Shown here: positions 52,433-62,138 of the stretch, in pieces
Position numbering within the stretch: the first letter of the stretch is position 1
Layout: each line of letters begins with the position of its first letter
Source of the DNA: JAJRRH01 sp047638815
GTDB lineage: Bacteria; Bacteroidota; Bacteroidia; Flavobacteriales_D; JABDKJ01
Length of the DNA: 64,000 bases
Reading direction: 5' to 3'
Assembly: GCA_047638815.1 (NCBI GenBank)
Contig: JBLIMR010000007.1
Span: 6,713 to 70,712, forward strand
Translations under genes and position numbers: made by a program
Notes under the pieces: generated by a model
Seen by the model: the letters and a program-made list of their open reading frames with translations, nothing else
Told to the model about the DNA's origin: nothing
The model's database searches: none

Positions 52433-53974
52433 CTAAGCTTTAAGTAATTTTCGGTTCTTTATTGACTCAGAAATTGTACATCCATTTAATTTTGAATGGA
52501 CCCAAGCATCAAAATCAAAAAACTTTAATGCAGCCATTTCATACTCGTCATCTTTTAATTTATCGATCTCGTCACTCAATTCTTGGAGAATATTATTGTA
52601 CTCATCTTTTGACTTGTTTTTGGATAAAGACTTTAAGGACTTAATCATTAGCTCTTCAATTTTATAGGCTAGCTGTCTTTTATTCAGGTACCTATGAGTT
52701 GATTTAATAATGTATTCTAAAAGTTCAAAATTCCCGAGTTCAAAATGAATTAGTAGATTAAAGATTCTTGAGTAACCATAAACATCCTGTCTTAAGCTTG
52801 GTTCATTATCATTTAATACTTTGTTGATCCAGAAAAGAGCTACATTATAGTCTCCATAGCAAAAATAAGCATAGGCGATTTTGTAGTGGAACAAGACCTC
52901 TTGCTCCTTATTTATTTTGTTCTCATATTTTTCAAGTTGTTCTATTATTTCAGGAGCCAATTTCACTGACTCCTCAAAATCACCTTTTCTTGAATTGAGC
53001 GTCAATTCATTTAGGTATGAAGATGTAAATATTCTAACTCGAGAATCATAGTTTGAAAAACTTCTGCTACTATCTGGCAGAGCATTCATTTCCTTGATCA
53101 TGTTTTGAGCTTGGCTATAGTTTCCGAGTTCAATCTGACTTGACAAGATACTGGCAACGGTATTGATATATCTTTTGGTAAGGTCATTTTTAATTAGGGG
53201 GTTGTCGTCAAATACTTTTTTAACCTTTCTGAAGTTTTCAATACAAAGGTCAAGATCCTGATTGGCTAGGGCGCAATAGCCTTTTATGTAATAACAGATG
53301 GTAGTTGCTCTTTTGGAGAGTGCTGTATTTTTATCTGAGATTAAGGGGTGATTTGAAATTTCCGCAACAATTTTCTTATCGACTAGATTCCTCACGTAGC
53401 CACCACTTCTAAAAATATAGTTTATTTTGGAGTAAAGAATGTGATATGCAGCAAGATTTCTCAGTTTGTTTATGACATTTCGCTCATTAACTATCAGTGA
53501 ATCAATGTCTTTCGTGAATTCACCTTCCTCATATTCCTCCTCAAGGAGTATTTTTTCCCATAACATGAGCTCGTACAAGTAATAAAACTTCTCGTGTTCA
53601 TTGGCTTTCTTTTTAGCCCTTTGGAGAAATTTATTTGCTTCTTTATATAAGGCTTTGTGATAAAGGATTTCGATATTCTTTATCTCCTGTTGTAATATTG
53701 AATTAATCGTATTGTCAGCTCTATAAGCTCTTAAGCTTTTAAGAATGAGTTTGTATAGGTGATTCTTCTCAGAAGGGAAGTGTTGAACGAAACGCTTATT
53801 CTTGAAAGTTCTTTTAATCCCTTCTTCATCGTAAGTGTCTTGCTTGTCAATAACATCGAAGATTTTAAGATAGTTTTTCTTCCCAGACTGTAATGAAGAT
53901 GATAATTTGAAAAAGCGTTTTTCGCTCTTCGTTAATGATTTTATTAAATCGAACAGGTCATTAGAGGGTTTCAT
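52433..53974 (-). CDS. Helical-repeat (TPR-like) protein, unknown function
   Basis: 513 residues of predominantly alpha-helical sequence with TPR-like pairs, for example YYIKGYCALANQDLDLCIENFRKV and FHYKIAYAYFCYGDYNVALFW (both shortened here to their recognisable cores). The N-terminus has LTKSEKRFFKL, a motif I recognise from large uncharacterised helical proteins of Bacteroidota. No signal peptide, so probably cytoplasmic. Inverted AATACAAT elements lie immediately upstream of the ATG. Confidence 0.75.
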   Translation of the reverse strand: MKPSNDLFDLIKSLTKSEKRFFKLSSSLQSGKKNYLKIFDVIDKQDTYDEEGIKRTFKNKRFVQHFPSEKNHLYKLILKSLRAYRADNTINSILQQEIKNIEILYHKALYKEANKFLQRAKKKANEHEKFYYLYELMLWEKILLEEEYEEGEFTKDIDSLIVNERNVINKLRNLAAYHILYSKINYIFRSGGYVRNLVDKKIVAEISNHPLISDKNTALSKRATTICYYIKGYCALANQDLDLCIENFRKVKKVFDDNPLIKNDLTKRYINTVASILSSQIELGNYSQAQNMIKEMNALPDSSRSFSNYDSRVRIFTSSYLNELTLNSRKGDFEESVKLAPEIIEQLEKYENKINKEQEVLFHYKIAYAYFCYGDYNVALFWINKVLNDNEPSLRQDVYGYSRIFNLLIHFELGNFELLEYIIKSTHRYLNKRQLAYKIEELMIKSLKSLSKNKSKDEYNNILQELSDEIDKLKDDEYEMAALKFFDFDAWVHSKLNGCTISESIKNRKLLKA

Positions 53975-53975
53975 A

Positions 53976-54020
53976 GGAATACAATATTAACTTACAAGGA
54001 TTATACAATTATTGTATTCC
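53976..54020. repeat. Inverted repeat GGAATACAAT / ATTGTATTCC upstream of the TPR-like gene
   Basis: Perfect 10-bp arms at 53976-53985 and 54011-54020, separated by 25 nt. The first arm is 1 nt from the start codon of the minus-strand gene. A further ATTGTATT is at 54089-54096. It could be an operator or an mRNA hairpin at the start codon. The remaining gap to 54306 is AT-rich and shows nothing else I can name. Confidence 0.55.
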
Positions 54021-54306
54021 AAACCCTACTTCAATAAGTGCTTTTATTCAATTTATTTTTTCAAGAATAAAAATTGGCTTGTAAAGCTATTGTATTATGA
54101 GGTTGGAATTTATCACGTTGATGTATCATGTTTCACAGCCCATAAAGTTGTAAGTTGCATTTAATCAATAGTATATAATATTGAAAAAGAGATTAATTGG
54201 TCGTTAGGTTTTGAATAATAAAAGCCATCATTATAATTTTACCGATGGATTATTTGGTCTATTTTGACCTGTGAGCGAGATTTAATGATATAGTATTTTA
54301 CAATAG

Positions 54307-55179
54307 TTATATTGAGATTGGAGCAATGGTTATTTCAAATTCATCGAAAAATGATTGAAACTCATCTATCCAATTGGTGAAATCACTTATGATACCATCA
54401 ACACCAATTGATATCAACTCAATTATGGAAGATTTTTCATTCACGGTCCATGGAATGACCATAATTTCTTTGTCATGACAATAGTCAACAAGTTTTTTGT
54501 CCACCAATTTGTATTGTGGACCAAAAATATCTGGCTTATGTTCTAGTTTCTCAATTTCTTCAATGATATTTTTATAATCATCCTGAAATAGAAAAGAGCA
54601 CTTTAGTTTAGGATTTGTCGATTTAACGACATTAATCACTCTTCTGTCAAAGGCTTGAATTATAGTCCTATCGAGCATGCCAGCGGTCATAATTTCATCG
54701 ATCACCTTATTGGTAAATGTTACAGGATCGGGATGAAAATCTCTTTCCGTTTCTTCAAAACACTTAATTTCAATACTGTAATTAATGGGCTTCAAATTGT
54801 TTGTCTGAATATGGTTTTCAACCTCTAAAAAAGTTTGCTTTAGCGTGGGTTTGGATGCAAATGCTTTACGTTGTTCCTTAAAAACAGGATGATCTTTACT
54901 GCCAACATCCCACTTTGAAATTTCTTCCATAGTCATTTTGTAAATGTTGAAAGACCTTTCGTTGGTAGAGTCGATGGCTCCTCCATGCGGAGGACTACTT
55001 ATTATCGAGGAAAAGAATGGTTCATGTGAGACTACGACTTCTCCATCTCCAGATAGAACGACATCAAGTTCAATAGTACTTACGCCATGATCTATGGCGG
55101 TAATAAATGAAGGAATAGTATTCTCGGGCATTGTGCCTCTACTGCCACGATGGCCTTGCCAATCAATTCTAGATTTCAT
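54307..55179 (-). CDS. Glycerophosphodiester phosphodiesterase-family protein
   Basis: 290 residues with the GDPD signature GHRGSRGTMPENTIPSF, then ELDVVLSGDGEVVVSHE (metal and catalytic residues), the central IEIKC segment and a C-terminal VIPWTVNEKSSIIELISIGVDGIISD. It hydrolyses glycerophosphodiesters to glycerol-3-phosphate and alcohol. There is no signal peptide, so it is probably cytoplasmic. The minus-strand TATTTTTA (55186-55193), a one-mismatch -7 box, lies 6 nt before the ATG. Confidence 0.93.
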   Translation of the reverse strand: MKSRIDWQGHRGSRGTMPENTIPSFITAIDHGVSTIELDVVLSGDGEVVVSHEPFFSSIISSPPHGGAIDSTNERSFNIYKMTMEEISKWDVGSKDHPVFKEQRKAFASKPTLKQTFLEVENHIQTNNLKPINYSIEIKCFEETERDFHPDPVTFTNKVIDEIMTAGMLDRTIIQAFDRRVINVVKSTNPKLKCSFLFQDDYKNIIEEIEKLEHKPDIFGPQYKLVDKKLVDYCHDKEIMVIPWTVNEKSSIIELISIGVDGIISDFTNWIDEFQSFFDEFEITIAPISI

Positions 55180-55241
55180 TGGGGGTAAAAATAACCCAAT
55201 AAATGATAACGAATGGTATTGACTGTAGAATTGTCGTATAG

Positions 55242-58200
55242 CTAACGAATGACAGTAACGATACCACTGCTCACCCTAACGTCAGAATTATTCTTTAGTT
55301 TGAGACTAATAGACCAAGTGTAAACGCTATTCAAAGCATATTGATCACTATTTGTTAGATATGAGCCATTCCACTTCTTATTTGGATTAAAAGTGTGGAA
55401 TACTTCATGTCCATCTCTATCAAATATCCTGAATTCATATTGATCAATGTCAGAGGTGTATAATACAGGCCCGAAGAGTTCATTAATCCCATCACCGTCT
55501 GGTGTAAAGGCGGTAGGTATAAAAAGATTATAAATAGGTTGTATCTCTAGCGTTTTGCAAAGAGTATTGGAACACCCATGAAGGCTCGTAATCTCCAGAC
55601 AGGGCTCATATATTGCGGCCCTATCATGAGGATAGGAGTGTGTGGGATTGGGTTCATTAGTATCGTATCCATCACCAAAATTCCAATTCAAATATAAAAC
55701 ATCCGTACTGAGATTTTCAAACATTATCTCTGGATCACTCATATCCCCAAACTCTGGATTAAATGTGAAGTCAACTATGGGCTGAGAGTTGATCGAAATC
55801 ATATCTAAGACGCTACCCGTGCTTGCACATCCAAGTGGCGTTGTGATGGTTAGTCCAATATCATATATTCCAGGGGCGGTATAACTATGATTAATTGTTG
55901 GAAGGGATGACGTTGTTCCATCACCCAAATCCCAGACAAATGTATTGTTCGTGGTATTTACAATAGAATTATTGTCAAAAGCAATAAGGTCATTTGGACA
56001 ACTTATAGTTGGTTCTGAAGTAAACATTACAACAGGATATTCCTCAACACTTATATCGGATGTCGCATTAGTTTCTACATTACAAAAATCTGAAACACCT
56101 AAAGTTATAACCCCTCCTGAAATCGGGTTGTATGCTAATATTGGATCAGATGATATGAGGATATTATCTTGAAGCCAAGAGTATTGATAGGTATCCTGAT
56201 CACCACCGGTAATTGATAAAGGAGTTATCTGAATTTCATCACCTTGACAGATATGATATTCACCTTCTAAATCAATAGAAATGATTGAATGAAAATCGAC
56301 TGAACACAGTCCCTCTCCTGCAGCAGAACAGTTGCTGTCAGAAATACCGCCTATGGTATGATCACCCTCGGTTGATATGGACAATATAAACGGGTTGTCA
56401 CTGGTTGTGATTGTCTGATTCACCGTACCATCTATTAAATATTCAAACGTATAAGGCGCAGCACCGATAAAACTTATTGGTGCTAATAATGTTGTCCCAA
56501 TGCATATTGTAGTGTCATTTATTTCCATTATTGCACTTGGCTGTATATGGTTTGCAATAGTGAATGTATTATTGGTAATTGGCTGGGTGCAGTGATCATC
56601 AGATATAGAATCTAAGGAATATATTCCAGGTGTTGTGAGAGGGAAGTTTATCGTTGACTCGAAGGAGGTTATTGGTGATTGCCCTACATTATCAAGGCTA
56701 TAGTTCAATGTAAGCATTCCTGATCCAGTATTTGAACTTTGCATGTTTACTATATCTCCTGGGCATACGATTATATCATTGTTCAGCAGAGTAGCAGTAG
56801 GTATAGGGTTTAATTGAATAGTATAAGGGAAAACATATTCAATGCCACATGCATCCTGAGAAATTGTTAAAACATAACTAAAGAATTCTGCAGTGCTTGG
56901 ATCTGATAAGACTGGTGTTACACTAGTGTTTGGTAAGATGGAAAACGATGATCCAGCATGTTCCCAATCATAGGTATAGTCCTGTTGAATTCCTCCCGAA
57001 ATATTGGAGCTAAGGTCAATTGATTCTCCACCACATACAGAGAAAAAAGTTGTGGTTGAATTTGCTATAGGTGAAGCAATGGATATATTTACCTGGCCAC
57101 TAGATGTTCCAGAACAGTATGCATCTGTAATACTTGTTATTATTACCGCACCTGAAGCGTTAACTTGTATCTCGTCATTGTCAGAGAAAGTAAAGGGACC
57201 AAATAGAGCTCCAGCAACTGTATATTCAATAGTCCACGGAGCCGAACCAGTAAATGTCACGGGTATGTTTATTGTATTTCCAATACATATGGTTGAATCC
57301 ATATTAGGTATTGACGCTGTTGGTAATGAAAAACTTTCTACCACAGTAGTTTCAGATATCGTATTACTACAGAATGGGCTAATTCCACTTGTGATAGTAT
57401 TGAAATGATATATTCCAGGATCGTTGGTTTGAAAGAAGTCACCATTATTAACATCCATAATCGGGGTGCTTTGAGGCACGCTATTATAATCATATTCTAT
57501 CGTCCAATTAGCTCCATTAGCCATAACAAAAAGGATGTTGGCTTGTACTCCAGAGCAAATTGCAACAGTGTCAGGAGCTGATAATACGGGCAGATCATGC
57601 TCAACCATAGTCACACTTCCTGTTATCGTACCTGGACATGAAGAAGTAGAATGGCTAAAAATACTGACAGGTTCAATTACCGAACTATTACAAATGCTAA
57701 TTGTTTCTGTGAAGGCACTGGTTACTAAGTCAGGTTGAATAATGTTGTCAATTTTATATGAAATGGTAAAAGGTGGGGTGCCAGACATAGTCATTGCAAC
57801 ATCCATACAAGTTCCTGAGCAGAAATCTGTTACGCCACTAATGTTAAGTGTTGATGTTGTTGGCGCGACAATGGTAGCAGAGCCGATGGCAAGACCAGTA
57901 CAACCATTTGCAGTCACCCCTGTAAGAATGTACTGTTCTTGAAAACTAGCGTATATGATGTATGGATTAGTATTTACAGTCTCTGCTATAGGCACTGAAT
58001 TTACAGTGTATTCAATTACCCAAGGAGCATTCCCGGTAAAATCAATTTGGATTGGCAGAGAATCTCCAGGACATACCGCTCCACCACCTGACATAACCGC
58101 GGTTACATTATCATTAATGGTAATGCTAACGTCTGATTCTATTGGGCTTCCACAAAATGTAGTGCCGAAATTCTCAACGTGAATGTCTATTGTCTCAGTG

Positions 58201-59300
58201 CCTTCAATCGTTAAGTCTGAATTAGGATGTATAACAATTGAAATAGTGTCTTCACCAGTTGGAAAAGTAATTTGTGATGGTAGATTCGTATAATCCACAC
58301 CATTGGTTGCTGTTCCACCTATTGTAAGGCCCACAATCTCAGGCATACCAAGATCCCCATTTCTTACGAAATCAAGAACAACTGAATCACAACCTTCTAT
58401 AATGGAAGTGTTGATATTCGCTGCAAAAACTTCAACAGGTGTTATTGCTGAGAAACTATTCTCTCCGATAAAGACATAGGAATCAACCTGATTATCCTGA
58501 ACATCGGCCAAGGCAAATTTTATATAGTATTGTTCACCGCATTGTACTGGAAATTTTACGGTGAGTGGCGTTGTAAATCCGTCAGCTTGAATGTATTGTG
58601 GATCTGAATCGTATGGAGCAGTACTTCCATCTCCGTTGGATATATAATATGAGGAGTTTGTTGTAGAATTAATGCTATTTATTGATACTGGGGTGGATGT
58701 ACCGGGAATCAAGGCAACATTAATAGAGCCGTTTGGGAAACTTGGAGATCCCAAAATTGGACTACTGTATGGGCCTGTTATGCCTGGGCCAGCAACAAAA
58801 AACCCAAAAACATCGTTGGTGCTAGAGCCCACAAATTCAGGATATTCTTCCGAAGCAAAGACAAAATCAAACTCTACTGTGTCACCCTCTGGTGTAAATA
58901 TGAATTCCAAAACAGCACCATCAAAAGCAGGTGCAGGACTTGATAGCAGAAGTAAATCAGGATCTGTTGGTGCAGAGTTTGTTGTTGGTAGATCAAAGTG
59001 ATCTTCATCGTTTGGACCAATAATCGAGTTGATATTACCGTTTGATAGAATAATACCAGAGGTCAAACCTACATTGGCATTAGCGCTATTAAATGAGCCA
59101 ATTTGAGGATTTATTATATTGCTTGTTGCATGGATGTCATCCGAATTGAATCTAATATTTGTAATAGGAATATCAGATGTAGCGAGTTTCTGAATGACAT
59201 TTTGAAACACAGTTTGTGTATCGTCAATTATAATTTGCGATTTCAGTGTGTATGTTATCATTGATAACACGAAAGGTAATATGTATTTCCCCCTGTTCAT
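55242..59300 (-). CDS. Large secreted choice-of-anchor-L protein with PKD domains and T9SS type B sorting domain
   Basis: 1352 residues. Signal peptide (1-22); choice-of-anchor-L domain (about 30-290, with FIFTPEGDTVEFDFVFASEEY and NVALIPGTSTPV); a Calx-beta-like segment (about 300-395). There follow some eight beta-sandwich modules with the recurring phrase PW.IEY.V or PFTISY. Two PKD domains are near 1120 and 1203 (WDLGDGT, WNFGDGY). The type B sorting domain (about 1262-1352) has FTPDGDGINELFGP and FRIFDRDGHEVF. It shares ends with the 34.8-kb adhesin but has a different middle. No PorP/SprF gene is adjacent. Confidence 0.9.
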   Translation of the reverse strand: MNRGKYILPFVLSMITYTLKSQIIIDDTQTVFQNVIQKLATSDIPITNIRFNSDDIHATSNIINPQIGSFNSANANVGLTSGIILSNGNINSIIGPNDEDHFDLPTTNSAPTDPDLLLLSSPAPAFDGAVLEFIFTPEGDTVEFDFVFASEEYPEFVGSSTNDVFGFFVAGPGITGPYSSPILGSPSFPNGSINVALIPGTSTPVSINSINSTTNSSYYISNGDGSTAPYDSDPQYIQADGFTTPLTVKFPVQCGEQYYIKFALADVQDNQVDSYVFIGENSFSAITPVEVFAANINTSIIEGCDSVVLDFVRNGDLGMPEIVGLTIGGTATNGVDYTNLPSQITFPTGEDTISIVIHPNSDLTIEGTETIDIHVENFGTTFCGSPIESDVSITINDNVTAVMSGGGAVCPGDSLPIQIDFTGNAPWVIEYTVNSVPIAETVNTNPYIIYASFQEQYILTGVTANGCTGLAIGSATIVAPTTSTLNISGVTDFCSGTCMDVAMTMSGTPPFTISYKIDNIIQPDLVTSAFTETISICNSSVIEPVSIFSHSTSSCPGTITGSVTMVEHDLPVLSAPDTVAICSGVQANILFVMANGANWTIEYDYNSVPQSTPIMDVNNGDFFQTNDPGIYHFNTITSGISPFCSNTISETTVVESFSLPTASIPNMDSTICIGNTINIPVTFTGSAPWTIEYTVAGALFGPFTFSDNDEIQVNASGAVIITSITDAYCSGTSSGQVNISIASPIANSTTTFFSVCGGESIDLSSNISGGIQQDYTYDWEHAGSSFSILPNTSVTPVLSDPSTAEFFSYVLTISQDACGIEYVFPYTIQLNPIPTATLLNNDIIVCPGDIVNMQSSNTGSGMLTLNYSLDNVGQSPITSFESTINFPLTTPGIYSLDSISDDHCTQPITNNTFTIANHIQPSAIMEINDTTICIGTTLLAPISFIGAAPYTFEYLIDGTVNQTITTSDNPFILSISTEGDHTIGGISDSNCSAAGEGLCSVDFHSIISIDLEGEYHICQGDEIQITPLSITGGDQDTYQYSWLQDNILISSDPILAYNPISGGVITLGVSDFCNVETNATSDISVEEYPVVMFTSEPTISCPNDLIAFDNNSIVNTTNNTFVWDLGDGTTSSLPTINHSYTAPGIYDIGLTITTPLGCASTGSVLDMISINSQPIVDFTFNPEFGDMSDPEIMFENLSTDVLYLNWNFGDGYDTNEPNPTHSYPHDRAAIYEPCLEITSLHGCSNTLCKTLEIQPIYNLFIPTAFTPDGDGINELFGPVLYTSDIDQYEFRIFDRDGHEVFHTFNPNKKWNGSYLTNSDQYALNSVYTWSISLKLKNNSDVRVSSGIVTVIR

Positions 59301-59834
59301 TAGCCTATATCATCGTCATATTATATACTCTATAGCAGGTCTTAAGGTTACAGTTTAATTGAGTTTTGACCAAACGTTCTATTTCTTCGACTTAACATTA
59401 TGTGAAATCGTATGTAAAAGAAGTGTTTTGTGTGTAAGTGACTCATTAACAATTAATTCGAACATTCTTATTGATAGACTTTAAGATTTTGTCTGTTTTA
59501 AACTGCTGTTTATGTTCGATGAGCCAATTTGCTAGAAATTTTATATTCCATACTGTCCTATCTTTAAGACAGTTGTATTTGAAAAAGTCATTTTTTTTAT
59601 TGAGAATACTTAAAGAAGCTAAAATCAACTAACTATACATTTAGTAAAGAAAATCTGATGTGATTGAAGAGCTGCTCAGTCAATCGCAAGTTAATCAGAT
59701 GTTTATAGAATTACATTCTCTAAAAGAAGTTATGCGTTTAAAGTGATGTAGGTCAACTAAAACTACACAACTAGTTGTAAATAAAGGGAAATTACATTAA
59801 TTCACTAATCACTTCGGAAGGTTATCTTTATGAG
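59301..59834. other. 534-bp gap with possible gene remnants
   Basis: AT-rich. It holds a nested inverted repeat at 59653-59700 and two short open frames that may be remnants: 59660-59746 (+) and 59446-59628 (-, 60 codons, no recognisable family). A one-mismatch -7 box (TATCTTTA, 59823-59830) precedes the next gene. I see no tRNA or intact mobile element. Confidence 0.45.
59653..59700 (+). repeat. Nested inverted repeats (potential RNA hairpin)
   Basis: Outer arms ATCTGAT (59653-59659) and ATCAGAT (59694-59700) enclose GATTGA (59662-59667) and TCAATC (59680-59685), which enclose GAGC/GCTC (59669-59677). All three pairs are nested. Confidence 0.4.
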
Positions 59835-60764
59835 ATGAGTGTCGCGCTAAAAACTTCTTTTGTGTCATTGGTTTCGGTTCTTTGGGTTCTCATAATTGAG
59901 GCTCAAGAAATCTCCTCAGTTGTAATTATGGATGAAATCATCGTGTCAGCAGATAATAAATTTGATGTTGAAAATTTCATTGAGGTCGTGATCCATGATT
60001 CTACTTTTTATCAATCGTTTTTGAATTTGAAGTACTATCCCCATAAGTTCACAGGGACTATGAATGTGCGGAACAAAAAGGAAAAAGAGAAGGGGACAAT
60101 GTACCGGACTGCGCGACAAGACTTGAATAATGAAAAGAGATCTGTAGAAATATTGGAAGAAGAGATTAGTGCAAAACTGATGGATAAAAATGGGAATTTC
60201 AATTATCTCACCGCTGAAATGTATGATGAAATTTTCTTTCCCAAATATCCTGAACCAGTAAGTACTAAGATGCTTAGCTTATCTCAAAATGAGAAAAAGG
60301 GATCTAAAATGGAAAAGTATAAAAGTCAGGTCAAGAAGATGATGTTCAATCCTGGATCTGCAATAAATTCGGTGCCATTCATTGGAGATAAATTGGCTAT
60401 TTTCAGTGATGAGATGGTTCCATATTACGATTATCATATTAGTTCGGGTTATACAGAAGACTCTACCTATTGTTACATTTTCGAAGTGCAATCTAAAGCC
60501 GAAAATAAACGTAATGACACAGTTATAAAATTCATGAAAAGTTATTTTGATAAGGAGAGTATGAATGTGATGAAACGGGAATATAGGCTAATGTACAAAA
60601 CAGTAATTTTAGATTTTGACATTTATATGGATGTCAAGAATACGATGCTTGGGAATCAATTAATTCCTAAATATATAAGGTATGATGGTCAGTGGGATAT
60701 TCCATTCAAAAAGGCTGAGGTGATAAAGTTCACCATCGATAATTATCAATGGAAAAGTAAATAG
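59835..60764 (+). CDS. Exported protein of unknown function
   Basis: 309 residues with a signal peptide (about 1-24, ending IIEAQ) and a charged mature part rich in Lys, Met and Tyr. It has no recognised motif. Strand-rich segments such as FTGTMNVRNK and ILDFDIYMDVKN suggest a periplasmic or outer-membrane-associated domain. It lies 6 bp before mpl, so the two are probably co-transcribed and a cell-envelope role is plausible. The -7-like box ends 4 nt before the ATG. Confidence 0.65.
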   Translation: MSVALKTSFVSLVSVLWVLIIEAQEISSVVIMDEIIVSADNKFDVENFIEVVIHDSTFYQSFLNLKYYPHKFTGTMNVRNKKEKEKGTMYRTARQDLNNEKRSVEILEEEISAKLMDKNGNFNYLTAEMYDEIFFPKYPEPVSTKMLSLSQNEKKGSKMEKYKSQVKKMMFNPGSAINSVPFIGDKLAIFSDEMVPYYDYHISSGYTEDSTYCYIFEVQSKAENKRNDTVIKFMKSYFDKESMNVMKREYRLMYKTVILDFDIYMDVKNTMLGNQLIPKYIRYDGQWDIPFKKAEVIKFTIDNYQWKSK

Positions 60765-60770
60765 AGGGAA

Positions 60771-62138
60771 TTGAAAGTACATTTTATAGCAATAGGAGGA
60801 GCGGCTATGCACAATTTAGCTATGGCCCTAAAAATTAAAGGATACGATGTTACTGGATCGGATGATGAGATTTTCAACCCGTCTCGATCAAGACTTGAAA
60901 AGTATAATATTTTGCCTGTGGATATGGGTTGGTATCCTGAGAAAATCACAAAGGATCTTGATGCCGTCATATTAGGAATGCATGCCAGAATTGATAATCC
61001 AGAGTTAAATAAAGCGAAAGAACTTGGGTTACCAATATTCTCATACCCGGAATATATTTACGAGCAATCAAAAAATAAAATTAGAATTGTTATTGGTGGA
61101 AGTCATGGAAAGACTTCTATAACAGCCATGATACTTCACGCTTTGGAGAAAGCCAAAATCGATTGTGATTATATGGTTGGGGCACAGCTTCCTCAATTTG
61201 AGTGTATGGTTAAGCTTTCTGAATCAGCGAAATACATTATTCTTGAAGGAGACGAATACCTCTCGTCACCAATTGATCTTAGGCCTAAGTTCCATCTTTA
61301 CAAACCTCATGTCGCTCTTTTAAGTGGAATTGCATGGGATCATATTAATGTATTTCCAACTTTTGAAAATTACATTTCTCAGTTTAGAATTTTTATTAAT
61401 CTCATAGAGCCAGAGGGCAAATTGATATTTTTCGAAGGGGATGATTACTTAAAAATGCTGGCAGTTGAAACTGATAAACAGATAGACATTAATCCATACT
61501 CAATTCCTGATCATGTTATATTAGATGGTCAAACTTTTATAGAAACTGATGATGGACGTATACCAATGGAGATATTTGGGGAACATAACCTTCAAAATCT
61601 AAATGGTGCGAGACTAGTATGCAATACATTAAATATTAGTGACATAGATTTTTATAAATCTATGCAAGATTTCGGAGGTGCAGCCAATAGATTAGAGCTC
61701 ATAGAACGTTTTGATAAATCTGTATTTTATAAAGATTTTGCGCATAGTCCTTCAAAATTGAAAGCAACAACAAAAGCATTAAAGAATCAATTTCCAGATA
61801 GAAAGCTAGTGGCATGTATGGAGTTGCATACTTTCTCAAGCTTAAATAAGGATTTTTTACCCCTCTATTCAGGGACGATGGATATGGCAGATTTACCCTT
61901 TGTTTTTTTTAATCCAGAGGTTGTTAAGCATAAGAAATTGGAGGGAATTACGAAGGATGAGATTTTTGAAGCTTTTAAGCATGAGGGCTTAAAAGTATTT
62001 ACCAATAGTGAAGAATTAATACGTGAACTAAAACTTATTGATTGGGAAGGACATAATTTACTTATGATGTCTTCTGGAAATTTTAATGGGGTAGATTACA
62101 CAGTGCTTGCTTCAACTTTGTTTAAAGTTTACAACTAA
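60771..62138 (+). CDS. mpl: UDP-N-acetylmuramate:L-alanyl-gamma-D-glutamyl-meso-diaminopimelate ligase (muropeptide recycling)
   Basis: This Mur-ligase family protein of 455 residues has an N-terminal Rossmann motif (IGGAAMHNLAMALK), the ATP site IGGSHGKTSITAMI, LSGIAWDHINVF, and the C-terminal domain with KDFAHSPSKLKATT. These are Mpl rather than MurC features, the GGAAMHNLA loop in particular. It reattaches recycled tripeptide to UDP-MurNAc. The start is TTG, as no other start precedes the nucleotide-binding loop. Its stop interlocks with the convergent gene in CTAA. Confidence 0.92.
   Translation: MKVHFIAIGGAAMHNLAMALKIKGYDVTGSDDEIFNPSRSRLEKYNILPVDMGWYPEKITKDLDAVILGMHARIDNPELNKAKELGLPIFSYPEYIYEQSKNKIRIVIGGSHGKTSITAMILHALEKAKIDCDYMVGAQLPQFECMVKLSESAKYIILEGDEYLSSPIDLRPKFHLYKPHVALLSGIAWDHINVFPTFENYISQFRIFINLIEPEGKLIFFEGDDYLKMLAVETDKQIDINPYSIPDHVILDGQTFIETDDGRIPMEIFGEHNLQNLNGARLVCNTLNISDIDFYKSMQDFGGAANRLELIERFDKSVFYKDFAHSPSKLKATTKALKNQFPDRKLVACMELHTFSSLNKDFLPLYSGTMDMADLPFVFFNPEVVKHKKLEGITKDEIFEAFKHEGLKVFTNSEELIRELKLIDWEGHNLLMMSSGNFNGVDYTVLASTLFKVYN

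Noticed and set aside
59446..59628. A 60-codon minus-strand frame in the 59.3-59.8 kb gap.
   Set aside because: AT-rich with Lys/Asn/Ile bias expected by chance, no family seen; kept only as a possible remnant in the gap entry.
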